From assembly GCA_001000065.1 (NCBI GenBank), contig LCGZ01000004.1, positions 1 to 64,000 on the forward strand: 64,000 nt of DNA, in the 5' to 3' direction. Numbering within the stretch: the stretch's first letter is position 1; every line of letters begins with the position of its first letter. The notes beneath the pieces were generated by a model. The model did no database searches and was not told where the DNA came from. It saw only the letters and a program-made list of their open reading frames with translations. The DNA is from a candidate division TM6 bacterium GW2011_GWF2_43_87. Lineage in GTDB: Bacteria; Babelota; Babeliae; Babelales; Babelaceae. Both the position numbers and the translations under genes were made by a program. Below, piece by piece: positions 8,548-18,304 of the stretch.

Positions 8548-9690
8548 CTAAACCGGCAACTTGAAAATTTTAAACTCTCGCGGTTTTGATGCTTCACCCT
8601 TTGCAGAAAGAAAAGTCAGCAACCCTTTTTCCGCATACAATTTTGCTAGATCATTGCAAGTGCTCAAACCCTTAAACCGCTTGAATATAGGCGTCTTACA
8701 CACTGATCCGTACCCCGGAGAATAACTTTCAGCCGCAATCATGCTATCATCATCCGAAAAGGCCATAACATGCCCATTAACCCACAAGATATCCCCAGGA
8801 CAAATCTGGGCATCCTTACCCATTTCTGTTAAAACAGATGGAATTGTAGCCGTAGTGCGACAAAAATATTTTATTTTGCACAGTTGCGCTGCACGCAACA
8901 GCAACATAGAACAGTCAAATCCCGAAGGATCTCCCTGTATGTCAGGACGCGCCCAATAGCCCACCTTTACCTCTTTTTCCCCATCCTTTTTAAGGTCGAT
9001 TTTCTGCACAAATCCCTGTTTCGCAACGCGAACCGTGTAACTTCCGCCACCCCAGACATAAGGAATAATTCCCTGCTCGTTTTCAGCCCATTTTTTCAAA
9101 AGTGCAACAAAGGCGGCACGCCGACCCAACCCATCCTTAAGCATTTCTGATTTTAGTAAAGGCAAGCCCTTGCCCTCAATCGCCTGTTTTGAGAAAGTAC
9201 TAAAACGAGTCCCTGCAGAATAAGTTGTCTTGGTCTCCGAATCAACCCAAGGCTCACAAAGAGTCGCCACCGTATTAAGGTCCATCGAAGATGGATTAGT
9301 ATAGGTAATAGGATCTGGAAGCACAAAATCGTTGTTTTTTTCTTTTATATCATCAACAAATATTATATCATCACGCTTAGCCCAATAGGAACTCTTCTGA
9401 ACCCCATCCAAAAGGTAAAAGCAATGAGAAAGCTCAACGCATACGTGGTCGGCCGTTTCATCTTCTTCAATTACATCAAACTGCTCACCGTACAACCCCT
9501 GCATCGTACGGATACATCCATTGTTTTCTGGTGAATATGTTTTTACAAAGCCACTTAAAATACCACATTTTGAAAGAGGCTTTGACGTCAAATCGGTTAC
9601 CGGATTTTTAAAAAAAGCTTCCTTAACCGTCGCATTGCAACATGGTGCACAAAACACCCCTGCTGCTGCCAACAAAAAAACCCATTTCAT
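8548..9690 (-). CDS. Exported SH3-like plus NlpC/P60 cysteine peptidase
   Basis: A 380-residue exported protein. Signal peptide MKWVFLLAAAGVFCAPCCNA; an SH3-like region around KSSYWAKRDDIIFV; then the NlpC/P60 domain with IPYVWGGGSYTVRV, the nucleophile in GFDCSMLLLRAA (Cys near 260) and the general base in GDILWVNGHVMAFSDDD (His near 307). Such enzymes cleave peptide cross-links of peptidoglycan; a role in wall turnover, or against a competitor or host compartment, is possible. The start at 9690 has GGGGTG upstream; an in-frame ATG at 9705 is the alternative. It follows aspS by 22 bases and precedes its frameshifted paralogue by 19, so the three probably form one transcript. Confidence 0.85.
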   Translation of the reverse strand: MKWVFLLAAAGVFCAPCCNATVKEAFFKNPVTDLTSKPLSKCGILSGFVKTYSPENNGCIRTMQGLYGEQFDVIEEDETADHVCVELSHCFYLLDGVQKSSYWAKRDDIIFVDDIKEKNNDFVLPDPITYTNPSSMDLNTVATLCEPWVDSETKTTYSAGTRFSTFSKQAIEGKGLPLLKSEMLKDGLGRRAAFVALLKKWAENEQGIIPYVWGGGSYTVRVAKQGFVQKIDLKKDGEKEVKVGYWARPDIQGDPSGFDCSMLLLRAAQLCKIKYFCRTTATIPSVLTEMGKDAQICPGDILWVNGHVMAFSDDDSMIAAESYSPGYGSVCKTPIFKRFKGLSTCNDLAKLYAEKGLLTFLSAKGEASKPREFKIFKLPV

Positions 9691-9712
9691 CGCGCTACAC
9701 CCCATTAAAATG

Positions 9713-11503
9713 CTATTTAAATTCCTGGCCCTCAGAAACCTTGGCAACCGGCATAGCCTTAAGCCCATAATCCAAAAGCTTCTTTGGATCAACTGGCGTT
9801 GGCGCCTGCATCATAAGATCTAATCCACTCTGATTTTTAGGAAATGCCATGACATCTCGGATACTCGAACAACCAGCCAAAAGCATAACTAAACGGTCCA
9901 CACCAATCGCAAGACCACCATGTGGAGGGAATCCAAGCTCCTGAGCCTCTAACAAGAACCCAAAATGACGCTCCATCTCAGCTTGATTAAGATCAATAAC
10001 TTTGAAAACCTTTGCCTGCAACTCGGGGTTATGAATTCGAATGGAACCACCACCCAACTCAATGCCATTGAAAACTACATCATATGCACGAGCCTTAACC
10101 TCGCCCAACGGCTTAGATTCCCAATCTCCCTGAGGTGATGTAAAGGGATGGTGCATTGCAGCCCAACGACCCGTATCCGCATTAAACTCAAACATAGGAA
10201 AATCTGTAACCCACAATAGGCTATTTTTTGATTTATCAATAAGCTTAAGCGCTTCACCAAGCTGGAGACGTAAACGACCCAATTGAGTCCATGCATCCTG
10301 ATAACCACCTGCAACAATAAAGAGAGTGTCCCCTTCTTTAAAAGAAGGAATAACAGCTCTGACACGAGAGACAAAATCTTCTGGTAAAAATTTAGCAACC
10401 GGCGCCTCTATTTTACCTTCTGCACTCAAACGAATCCATAACAAGCCTTTGGCACCATTTTGCATGGCGCGATTGACCCATCCTTCAAGCTCAGAGCGTG
10501 AAAAAGCATGCTGCTGCACATGCAAACAGCCAAGTTTTCCACCCTTTGTAAGTACGGATTTTAAAAATGCAATTTCAGTGCCTGCAAATATAGGAGACGC
10601 ATCATGTATAGGCAAATCAAAGCGCATATCAGGTTTGTCAGAACCGTAATTACCAAACGCATAATCATAGGTAATACGTTTAAATGGTAGCTTAATAGCA
10701 ATGCCCACAACCGCAAAGACACGCTCCAAAATACGCTCAACAACGCCCATAATATCTTCTTCATTTATAAAAGACATCTCAAGGTCAAGCTGAGTAAACT
10801 CAGGCTGTCTGTCGGCACGAAGATCCTCGTCTCTAAAACAACGAGCTATCTGGAAGTAGCGCTCCATACCACCTGCCATCAAAAGCTGTTTGTAAACTTG
10901 AGGAGATTGAGGCAAAGCGTAAAAACTACCTTTCTGAGTGCGAGACGGAACCAAGTACTCACGCGCACCTTCTGCTGTATTTTTTGTCAAAATAGGAGTT
11001 TCAATTTCAAAAAAGCCTTCGCGATTCAATAATTCGCGCATTGCAAAAAGTATAGAATGGCGCATCTGCATACGATCACGCATTGCAGCACGACGTAGAT
11101 CAAGATAACGGTATTTTAGACGCAACTCTTCATCCACGTTTTCTGCTTCTTCAAGCGCAAAAGGCAATACTTTTGCCTTATTAAAAATCTCAAGGCCTGC
11201 GCCTACGAGCTCCCAGCGCCCTGTTGGCAGGTCACGATTAACGGTCTCTAGAGTTCTTTCAACTACTTTTCCTGTCACCGAAATAACATATTCGGAGCGA
11301 AGCGCATGTGCCTGTTGATGGGTTTCGGCATAAACCTTGGCATCAAAAACAACCTGCATAATACCGCTGCGATCTCTAAGATCGATAAAAATCAGTCCCC
11401 CATGATCACGGCGCTTTTGAACCCATCCACAGAGTGTAATCTCTTTATTGTGGTGCTCTTCAGCCACCTTGCCACAAAAAACGGTACGTTGAAACTTTTC
11501 CAT
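9713..11503 (-). CDS. aspS: Aspartyl-tRNA synthetase
   Basis: Charges tRNA-Asp. The protein is 596 residues from the ATG at 11503, the usual bacterial length including the GAD insertion domain. It shows the N-terminal OB anticodon-binding fold (EITLCGWVQKRRDHGGLIFI, a hallmark opening), motif 2 FQIARCFRDEDLRADRQPEF near residue 205, and motif 3 GLAIGVDRLVMLLAG near the C-terminus. A longer reading starts at 11530 but adds residues unlike the family. Whether it also charges tRNA-Asn cannot be read here. It heads the minus-strand unit with the NlpC/P60 genes. Confidence 0.97.
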   Translation of the reverse strand: MEKFQRTVFCGKVAEEHHNKEITLCGWVQKRRDHGGLIFIDLRDRSGIMQVVFDAKVYAETHQQAHALRSEYVISVTGKVVERTLETVNRDLPTGRWELVGAGLEIFNKAKVLPFALEEAENVDEELRLKYRYLDLRRAAMRDRMQMRHSILFAMRELLNREGFFEIETPILTKNTAEGAREYLVPSRTQKGSFYALPQSPQVYKQLLMAGGMERYFQIARCFRDEDLRADRQPEFTQLDLEMSFINEEDIMGVVERILERVFAVVGIAIKLPFKRITYDYAFGNYGSDKPDMRFDLPIHDASPIFAGTEIAFLKSVLTKGGKLGCLHVQQHAFSRSELEGWVNRAMQNGAKGLLWIRLSAEGKIEAPVAKFLPEDFVSRVRAVIPSFKEGDTLFIVAGGYQDAWTQLGRLRLQLGEALKLIDKSKNSLLWVTDFPMFEFNADTGRWAAMHHPFTSPQGDWESKPLGEVKARAYDVVFNGIELGGGSIRIHNPELQAKVFKVIDLNQAEMERHFGFLLEAQELGFPPHGGLAIGVDRLVMLLAGCSSIRDVMAFPKNQSGLDLMMQAPTPVDPKKLLDYGLKAMPVAKVSEGQEFK

Positions 11504-11617
11504 TAAACACCCATTAGATATGCATAGCACATGCGTTATTAGAGCAACGTTACTAGAACAATGTTGCTAAAACAGAGTGTACCACTAAAAATAAAATTTT
11601 CCGCTACCCATGATTCA

Positions 11618-12817
11618 TTATGGACAATTTACATTCCAAGAGTCCATAATATATCCCTGCGTCCATGGATCAAGCGCAAGAAACGCCTCCAATCCCCACG
11701 ACTTTTTTGGCAATTTAAAGCTATTTTTTTGCTTATCCATCCGATGCCGCAATAACTCTACCAATAGATATTGCGACGGCTTCAGTGCTTTAAAAAGTTT
11801 CCAAATTGCCGCATCCAAGTCGGTCGTCGTTGCTCCATAAAACAGATCACTACTAATTACACCTTTACAAGCTGATGGAACTGTCTGTTTTTTAATAGCC
11901 TCCCACAACTTCACCCCTTGCACCGGCGATCCATCAAGCGAATTGTAAATATTCTCATAGCCCTTACCGTCTGTAGCTACCTGATAACAGATATCGCCCG
12001 AAAGATAAGAAGGGTTATATTTATTTGAGGACAAATCACTAAAATTCGTTGTTGTATTGGTGGTAGTTGTCGTATTATTTCCAAATCCCTGTATAGACTG
12101 CTGCAAGAAATGTAACCCTAAGTTTGCATATTTTAAAGATACTTTCTTATTAAAAACCAAGTCTCCTGGCAGATCCTCAAGCGAAAAATTTTTTTTATTC
12201 TCAGACTCAAATCGTACTTTCAAAATCCTTCCCGCTCTTTCAAATGAAACCTTTTGTATAGGCTCATCGCACTCAAATTCACTAACCACACCCCCCGATC
12301 GAACACTAACAAGCTTAACCCATCTCTCAAATGGAAGAGCTAAAAGCGTTGAGTAACGGTTAAATACTGGCCTTTTAATAATGTCCTGCATAGAATCATA
12401 ACCGACCAAATGCACAAGTCGCGGTAATGGACACGAAAAAATTTGTTGATGATTCACCCCACTTTTTAATTTTTTGCACACTAACTTGTTAACAAGCAGC
12501 GGCTTTATATTTGCAGCGCTTTTCTTAGCTGCAAGAGTATAGGCAGCTTGTTGTATAAAATCCCGCAGTCCTTCAGCATCAAGGGCTGTAACCACTAACT
12601 CTAATGGAGTTATCTTTGATGCATTTGGAGCACTATAACAAACATCCATTATCCCTAGCGCTTTCTGCCACGGCGAATATTCTGGCAGCGACGACTGCAC
12701 AAAATCAAGAAATTTCTTCACCTCGCTTTCCTCTTTCTTCTGATTAAAACTCCCCGCACTACCAACAGCATATCCACAGACCACCAATCCTATGCCTACC
12801 CATTTTCCGTAAACCAT
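11618..12817 (-). CDS. Exported protein of unknown function
   Basis: A 399-residue protein that I do not recognise. It opens with a hydrophobic signal segment (GIGLVVCGYAVGSAGS) and then has a mixed, non-repetitive sequence. Near residue 250-265 there is a low-complexity NNTTTTTNTTTNFS run that probably forms a linker between two regions. The C-terminal 80 residues are rich in Trp and Lys and end DSWNVNCP. The start follows GAGGGGGGCTC. It stands alone; about 150 AT-rich bases separate it from the next gene upstream. Confidence 0.65.
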   Translation of the reverse strand: MVYGKWVGIGLVVCGYAVGSAGSFNQKKEESEVKKFLDFVQSSLPEYSPWQKALGIMDVCYSAPNASKITPLELVVTALDAEGLRDFIQQAAYTLAAKKSAANIKPLLVNKLVCKKLKSGVNHQQIFSCPLPRLVHLVGYDSMQDIIKRPVFNRYSTLLALPFERWVKLVSVRSGGVVSEFECDEPIQKVSFERAGRILKVRFESENKKNFSLEDLPGDLVFNKKVSLKYANLGLHFLQQSIQGFGNNTTTTTNTTTNFSDLSSNKYNPSYLSGDICYQVATDGKGYENIYNSLDGSPVQGVKLWEAIKKQTVPSACKGVISSDLFYGATTTDLDAAIWKLFKALKPSQYLLVELLRHRMDKQKNSFKLPKKSWGLEAFLALDPWTQGYIMDSWNVNCP

Positions 12818-12976
12818 GAGCCCCCCTCAAACAATACTATCTTTTTATTCCTAGATTTATTTTACAATAATATTCTATTTTAAATAATATTAAAAAGTAA
12901 AGACTAAAATAAATTAGATTCTTGAGTTTATTAAAAACGGGGGGATTTAAAACCTAAAAAATATTTTAACAGCTCT

Positions 12977-13768
12977 TTACACCTCTAGATGCAAATGTCG
13001 CTCGCCATCCCAGCGCGCAGACTCTTCGCTTTGAGCCACGTAAAAAAGCGTCTGCGCAACCGCCAGAAACAGTGTTGAAATTGACGTTGCAAAAGCGACA
13101 ATCACAATTTTCGCAACATCTTGCTCCCAACAGACGGTAACAATACACTCTGTCGCGCCCTTAAACAGGAAAACCAAAAAACTGGTTACCATCATAAGAC
13201 CACACCACGAAAGACCAATTAATACTAGAAAGTATATAAGCCCCGCGAACTGACGTCTCACAAAGTCCAGAGCATTGATATAAAGCATCTTAAAAGACAC
13301 ATGTCCATCTGCCACGGCTGGAATTATTGAAAAGTTTAACAACAGCTGAAAAACAAGAATTATCATTATTAGAATAAATAAAAGAAGATCAACACCCTCA
13401 CCATAACAATAAGGTCGCTGCAACAAAGGCACCATCGCCCATTGTAACAACGTTAACCAAATAACTAGCCACCAGACAGAAACCGTCTTGGCCATTGCCT
13501 GCTTCATTGATATGCCCGTAGAAGACACTCCACCTCCAAGATTGGGCAGCACTCGCCGAGAAACCGCTAGATACCACCAGATACTAAAAACGGTCTGCAA
13601 AAACTCATAGGCATATTCAGTTGCAGGGTATAGGGGAACAAATTTATTATATAAAAATGTCAAAACAACGGATCCAACCGCTCCAATAACTACAAAAAAC
13701 CAGGGGAAAACGTTAGAAAAGGAATAGACGATACTCTGCATCATAAGCCCCGTTGGACTTAACTTCAT
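12977..13768 (-). CDS. Polytopic inner-membrane protein, unknown function
   Basis: A 263-residue protein with about six hydrophobic helices: residues 18-38, 58-75, 95-118, 125-150, 172-200 and 222-250. No transporter or enzyme motif is recognisable. The start follows AAGGAG at the right spacing. Its C-terminus HLHLEV is soluble. It lies between two exported proteins on the same strand, about 120 bases downstream of the macro-like lipoprotein gene, so cotranscription with that gene is possible. Confidence 0.7.
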   Translation of the reverse strand: MKLSPTGLMMQSIVYSFSNVFPWFFVVIGAVGSVVLTFLYNKFVPLYPATEYAYEFLQTVFSIWWYLAVSRRVLPNLGGGVSSTGISMKQAMAKTVSVWWLVIWLTLLQWAMVPLLQRPYCYGEGVDLLLFILIMIILVFQLLLNFSIIPAVADGHVSFKMLYINALDFVRRQFAGLIYFLVLIGLSWCGLMMVTSFLVFLFKGATECIVTVCWEQDVAKIVIVAFATSISTLFLAVAQTLFYVAQSEESARWDGERHLHLEV

Positions 13769-13889
13769 GTCTTAACTCCTTGCAAGAAAATTTTTCGACA
13801 TCAATATCTCTTATCCTAAAACGCAATTTTCAAATTTTCTACCCCCTGTTACAGATAAAAAAATGCCTCTTCTGTCATAACATCATTTA

Positions 13890-15542
13890 TCATTTGTCAG
13901 ACACTTTAGGCAAGCCCGACAAGTTCTTAACACGCCCAGCGACTTTATCAGCAACCTTGCGTGAACAGAGATTAAATCGTTGAACACTGTCCCCTGACAC
14001 CATTTTAGGAAAACGCACGTCAGGATAAAAAACTAGGTGAACAACCAGGTCAAAATCGGCAATAATATCTTGCACATCACTATTTTCAAGCAGATCAACA
14101 ATCCACTCAACCTTATTCCCAGACGATGCCGCACCAACCAGCGTAAGAAACACTTCCTGCCCCCCACTTTGTGGATCTTTTTCACGACGCTCAACACAGC
14201 GAAGTGCAGCTGCAAGCAACGTCCCCTTGTAGGCAGCAGTAAGAATCTGTTTTGAATTTTTTTCCGTCAGCCCTCTAGCCTCCCGATCTCTACCCCATTT
14301 TAAACTCAAACATCCTACAAAAACCTGATCGACCCTAATACTATTCTTTTCTTTATCAATAAAGGAATTAAAGATATAAACAGGGTCACTTAAAAGCCGC
14401 ACAATCCCGTTCTTCAAAAGAAAATCAATACGCGGCAAAAAGCTGTCTAATCTAAACCGAGCATCTACCTTATCTGATTTTGTATAGGGAGGAGCATATC
14501 CACTGGTAACCATAACATCTTCATGAATTCCCACTTTAATTTTCCCAACATCAGAACTATCAAGATCTTTTTTTATCCGCAAGACCACTCCAGGTTCATG
14601 CTCAACCATTTCAATTTTGCCCACATGAACCAATTCATCCAAAAAATTCACGGACGATAAAACATATTTCCGAATAATAGCTGCACCCATGGTCGATAAG
14701 CAAGCATTCTCCCACTGTCCAGCGCCCAGTTGCATCTCCTCAAGAAAATTCCCCTTAATCCCTATTCCCTTGTCAAAACCATCAAATTGACAACCAAGTT
14801 GAAAAATTGCTCCGGGATGTTTTTCTTGCAAATACCGAACATCTGTTTCCATCAAAGACGTTGATAAACCCTTTGAAATCGCTATTTCATATCCATCATC
14901 AATATGTATTGCCGCAACCCCTTGTGGAACAAATTTTTTTGCTTTCCCGTCCAACTTTTTTCTAAGCTCGTCACAGCTCATAAGCCGAAACCGCGAGCCA
15001 AATAAAGCCTGTCTGCCCGGAAAAACATTTAAAAGATCTTTATACTTCTTCTTATCCAATTCAACAAAACCATCCGGCCCCATCTCACTGAGCGGTGGAT
15101 AATGGGCAAGCTCAACTGAATTACACCGAGATCCTCCATTAAAATCGAGCTCAGAAACGCCCATGACGTCATAAAAACAGAAAGGTCTAAAAAGGAGCTT
15201 ATTTTTCTCATCCTCAACAGACCAGTCCTTGGATAACAATTGAAAATTCGCCTCAAAAGATTCATCCCCCTCAACCGGCACTAAAGAAGTAAATTCCCCG
15301 AAAGAATTTTTGAATCGCAAATCTCCCCCCTTCTTGCTACTAGCAGGGTATCTCTTAAATGCGGGACATACAGCACCCAGGCTATTTCTACTTACCCCTA
15401 CAGGAACCGTAGCAAACCCTACCATCTCCCCTCGTTCAACTTTAGGGAGCCCTTTTTGGTCAATTAATGGACTAAAAGGAATAGAACTCTCACATCCCGC
15501 GCTATAAAAAATAACCGCCCAAAATAGCAAACGAACTTTCAC
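13890..15542 (-). CDS. Lipoprotein with macro-like (ADP-ribose-binding type) C-terminal domain
   Basis: A 550-residue lipoprotein. I chose the GTG at 15542: it has AAAGGAGT six bases upstream and gives the signal VKVRLLFWAVIFYSAGC with the lipid-accepting Cys at 17, whereas the ATG at 15692 yields a poor N-terminus. Two blocks match the divergent neighbour at 15753: LGCQFDGFDKGIGIKG with AAIIRKYVL, and a C-terminal QVFVGCLSLKWG, then AAYKGTLLAAALRC and LTLVGAASSGNKVEWIVDLL. The pattern (ANF..., then YEATL..., then LTLLGGGAFGN...W) is one I know from uncharacterised macro-like proteins of protists. The key glycine loop here is AASSGN rather than GxGxFGN, so binding may be altered. The function is unproven. 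Confidence 0.55.
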   Translation of the reverse strand: MKVRLLFWAVIFYSAGCESSIPFSPLIDQKGLPKVERGEMVGFATVPVGVSRNSLGAVCPAFKRYPASSKKGGDLRFKNSFGEFTSLVPVEGDESFEANFQLLSKDWSVEDEKNKLLFRPFCFYDVMGVSELDFNGGSRCNSVELAHYPPLSEMGPDGFVELDKKKYKDLLNVFPGRQALFGSRFRLMSCDELRKKLDGKAKKFVPQGVAAIHIDDGYEIAISKGLSTSLMETDVRYLQEKHPGAIFQLGCQFDGFDKGIGIKGNFLEEMQLGAGQWENACLSTMGAAIIRKYVLSSVNFLDELVHVGKIEMVEHEPGVVLRIKKDLDSSDVGKIKVGIHEDVMVTSGYAPPYTKSDKVDARFRLDSFLPRIDFLLKNGIVRLLSDPVYIFNSFIDKEKNSIRVDQVFVGCLSLKWGRDREARGLTEKNSKQILTAAYKGTLLAAALRCVERREKDPQSGGQEVFLTLVGAASSGNKVEWIVDLLENSDVQDIIADFDLVVHLVFYPDVRFPKMVSGDSVQRFNLCSRKVADKVAGRVKNLSGLPKVSDK

Positions 15543-15667
15543 TCTACACTCCTTTTTAAACACTGCTTCATTCCCCTTACCCACACCTTCTATACTAGCG
15601 CCACTCGTCCCGCAAAGGTCAATAGTTATGAGTAAAATAATAAAAATTAAAGATGCCCAGAGCGCTT

Positions 15668-15691
15668 TGACAAAATATAAATATTTTGTCA
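15668..15691. promoter_or_regulatory. 24-bp palindrome between divergent macro-like genes
   Basis: Arms TGACAAAATAT and ATATTTTGTCA flank AA. It lies about 125 bases from the minus-strand start and 60 bases from the plus-strand start, so it could be an operator shared by both genes. A TTGACA-like hexamer overlaps its left edge, but no matching -10 was found. Confidence 0.45.
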
Positions 15692-15752
15692 CGCTGAAAG
15701 CCCTATTTCAGGCATTTTTATAGCCTCAACTTAAAAATCTTGGAGGATTATC

Positions 15753-17294
15753 ATGGTTAAAAAAATAGACATCTCTTTCGCGCCCGCCCTTAAACCTGTA
15801 CTATTAAGCGCTCTAATAATGTGCGGTTCACACACATCTCTAGGCACTGCACATATAGAAACAGAACATTCTCTGAGTATCAGCAAAAATTCCTCTCTCA
15901 ATCAAACTAACAGCTCTGGTCAAAGCTTTTTCAAACGGTCTTTCCATGCACTTCTAACCCCCTTGCGTCACCACCCCATAGCATGTAGAATTCTTGGATG
16001 CGCTGGATTTGTCGGACTTTATAAATTAGGTGCCTTTAATGGGATCTATAATTACCTGACTACAAAAAGCAGACGGAAGTCAGAACTTAAATTAACAACA
16101 GCCACACCTCTCGAACCAAAACTACAGGTACCCATTAAAAATTTCTTTGAATATATAACAGGGATGAGCGAATCAACTGAAAATTTAAGTACTAAACTTT
16201 CTTGGCATACAAAAGCAGATGAAGCCTACATTCCACTAGGAGTTTCATACACACCCGGAGGACCGATTTACATAAAAAACACTCAAACCGGAAAAGAATT
16301 CAGAGCCGGTACGTTTGAAGTATTATCTCTAAACAGCCTAAGACAAGTCACTCAATCTATTGATAATTTACCAACCGGCACAGGAACCTTGAACTTTATT
16401 ATATCGCAAGGCACCCCTCAGACCGCCAACGACCTTGTCGATATTGCCACGCAGCTTGCAGACCCTAACAATGCAGGGGATCTGTTTGTAGGCGCCTCTA
16501 ATTTCAATTGCCTAGAGGGCATTGATGGAAATTATTCCCCCGTCTCTAGCTATCCAAGCGATCCGACACAAGGACCCCGCATGTCCAACAATGCAGGAGC
16601 GATTGTTCGCGACCATCTACTTGCCTTTATAAACGGACACATAGGACAAGTGGCAGACAAGAAATGGGTCAGATCTACCAGTGGTAATTCATACGAAATA
16701 GCTCTCTTTAAAGACAAAAACATCAAAATGAAAAATGGGTACCTAGTATTCAATCAAGACAAAGCCAAGGGAATACTAACACGTCTGCAAAACCTTGAGA
16801 ATGACTTCTTTATTGGGTACCACAAAGGAGTTGAGATTGCCTTTGGCAAAGACCACAATCACACTCCCGGCAGTCTCAATGGAACGTACGATATACTCAA
16901 TAGGCCAGAACAGATTGTAGATCAAGCCTATGTTGCAGCGTTGAACTTAAATTGGAATTATACGCCAGAGTGCAATGAGTCTACTGAAATTGCCAAATTA
17001 ATCCTTCAATATTCATATGAAGCGGTATTAAGAGCCTGCGCGGCACAAGGAAAAACAAGGATCCATCTTCCACTAGTAGGGTGTGGGGTCTTTGGTAACC
17101 AACCAGAGTGGATTATTGAGATCCTTAAAAATCTCGCTGACTTCATAAAAAAGAGCGACATGACGGTTGAGGTTAATCTCTTTTGTGAAAAAAGAAGTAA
17201 TGGAAATGCGGTGTACCAGAATGCATTCTTAACGTCCTGCAAAGAACTTGCTCAAAAAACCGGTGGAACTTTCACTACTTATCTCGCACAATAG
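15753..17294 (+). CDS. Exported protein with macro-like domain
   Basis: A 513-residue protein. The start follows TTGGAGGATTATC. An N-terminal signal segment (PALKPVLLSALIMCGS) is followed by a Ser/Asn-rich stretch and a second hydrophobic patch near residue 75-95. The C-terminal two thirds show GASNFNCLEG (about 247), DPTQGPRMSNNAGAIVRDHL (about 270), QAYVAALNLNWNY, YSYEAVLRACAA (about 424) and HLPLVGCGVFGNQPEWIIEI (about 437). The GCGVFGN loop resembles the phosphate-binding loop of macro domains, and the whole set matches an uncharacterised macro-like family common in protists. Likely binding of ADP-ribose or a related ligand is inference. It is a paralogue of the divergent lipoprotein. Confidence 0.6.
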   Translation: MVKKIDISFAPALKPVLLSALIMCGSHTSLGTAHIETEHSLSISKNSSLNQTNSSGQSFFKRSFHALLTPLRHHPIACRILGCAGFVGLYKLGAFNGIYNYLTTKSRRKSELKLTTATPLEPKLQVPIKNFFEYITGMSESTENLSTKLSWHTKADEAYIPLGVSYTPGGPIYIKNTQTGKEFRAGTFEVLSLNSLRQVTQSIDNLPTGTGTLNFIISQGTPQTANDLVDIATQLADPNNAGDLFVGASNFNCLEGIDGNYSPVSSYPSDPTQGPRMSNNAGAIVRDHLLAFINGHIGQVADKKWVRSTSGNSYEIALFKDKNIKMKNGYLVFNQDKAKGILTRLQNLENDFFIGYHKGVEIAFGKDHNHTPGSLNGTYDILNRPEQIVDQAYVAALNLNWNYTPECNESTEIAKLILQYSYEAVLRACAAQGKTRIHLPLVGCGVFGNQPEWIIEILKNLADFIKKSDMTVEVNLFCEKRSNGNAVYQNAFLTSCKELAQKTGGTFTTYLAQ

Positions 17295-17431
17295 AAAGGG
17301 TATTGCATTGCAACAACTACCATCCTATTATCCGACCACTTAATTGCTGGTGCAATGCGAGTAGCCCATGCATCAAACTGCTCACTTTCTAAACAAATTG
17401 AGCCCTGAGTTAGAATCGGAAAACATGACAT

Positions 17432-17509
17432 TATCATGACCCATTCTCGACCTATCTATGACATCAAAATTATGTCATATCATGACAAACTCTCGACATG
17501 TCCATGACA
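17432..17509. promoter_or_regulatory. Two 32-bp direct repeats, candidate partition site
   Basis: Copies at 17432-17463 and 17478-17509 share 26 of 32 bases; each opens TATCATGAC, has CTCGAC in the middle and closes ATGACA. They lie 70-150 bases before the parA start. In type Ib partition systems the ribbon-helix-helix partner binds direct repeats next to the operon, which serve as both centromere and operator. Confidence 0.6.
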
Positions 17510-17580
17510 AATAAGTAATGTCTTGTAATAGCAGAGACAGACCTTAAAAACGACAGGTATTTCGAGAAGGGAATAGGAGT

Positions 17581-18291
17581 ATGATAGTAACAATCGGAGG
17601 AATAAAGGGTGGGGTTGGCAAGTCACTTATTTCAACGAATCTCACGGTAATGAGAGCTCTTGGCGGATTTAAAGTATTGTTAGTTGACGGGGATGAACAG
17701 GGAACCTCAGGCGACTGGACCGATCACCGCATTGGCCTTGGACTTAATACCCCCTGGACAACCGTTCGGCTAAAAGCCGCAGCAGTAAGAACTGAGGTAT
17801 TAAAATTATCAAACAACTACGACGACATTATAATAGACTGCGGAGGAAGAGACACCGTCAGCCTTCGCGCTGCCTTAACCGTATCGGACGTCTTCTTAGT
17901 CCCTTTCCAACCGAAAAGCTTTGATATCTGGACCGCCTCAAAAGTTGCAGATCTTGTTGCAGATGCAAAAATTTTAAATCCAAAACTTTCGGCCTATTGT
18001 TTTATCAACTGCGGGGGAACTCGAGGAAACGACAACGAAATAGCGATGCAGATCTTAGGAAAAGCTGAAGGACTCTCTCTACTCACCACAGCCATCGCAT
18101 CACGAAAAGCTTTTTCAAATGCCACCTCAGAAGGCATGGGAATTATTGAGGTGAAGAAAGACGAAAAAGCGATAAACGAAATGCAGGCCCTGCACGACGC
18201 TATATTTGGTGAAAACGAGACACCTTATGGGCACAACAAAACCGTCAAAATGACATCAAAACTAGGTCATCGCGACAATGCGATGGCATAA
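17581..18291 (+). CDS. parA: ParA/Soj-family partition ATPase
   Basis: A 236-residue ParA-type ATPase. The deviant Walker A GIKGGVGKS (residues 7-15) carries the signature Lys; VLLVDGDEQGTSGDW is the A' region and DDIIIDCGGRD the Walker B region. There is no N-terminal DNA-binding extension, so it belongs to the short form that works with a separate small DNA-binding partner. It moves or positions DNA by cycles of ATP-dependent binding to the nucleoid. AGGAG lies directly upstream. The next gene, 13 bases downstream, encodes a ribbon-helix-helix protein, and direct repeats lie upstream. The module is 8 kb from oriC. Confidence 0.88.
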   Translation: MIVTIGGIKGGVGKSLISTNLTVMRALGGFKVLLVDGDEQGTSGDWTDHRIGLGLNTPWTTVRLKAAAVRTEVLKLSNNYDDIIIDCGGRDTVSLRAALTVSDVFLVPFQPKSFDIWTASKVADLVADAKILNPKLSAYCFINCGGTRGNDNEIAMQILGKAEGLSLLTTAIASRKAFSNATSEGMGIIEVKKDEKAINEMQALHDAIFGENETPYGHNKTVKMTSKLGHRDNAMA

Positions 18292-18304
18292 GAAGGACAT
18301 TAAA

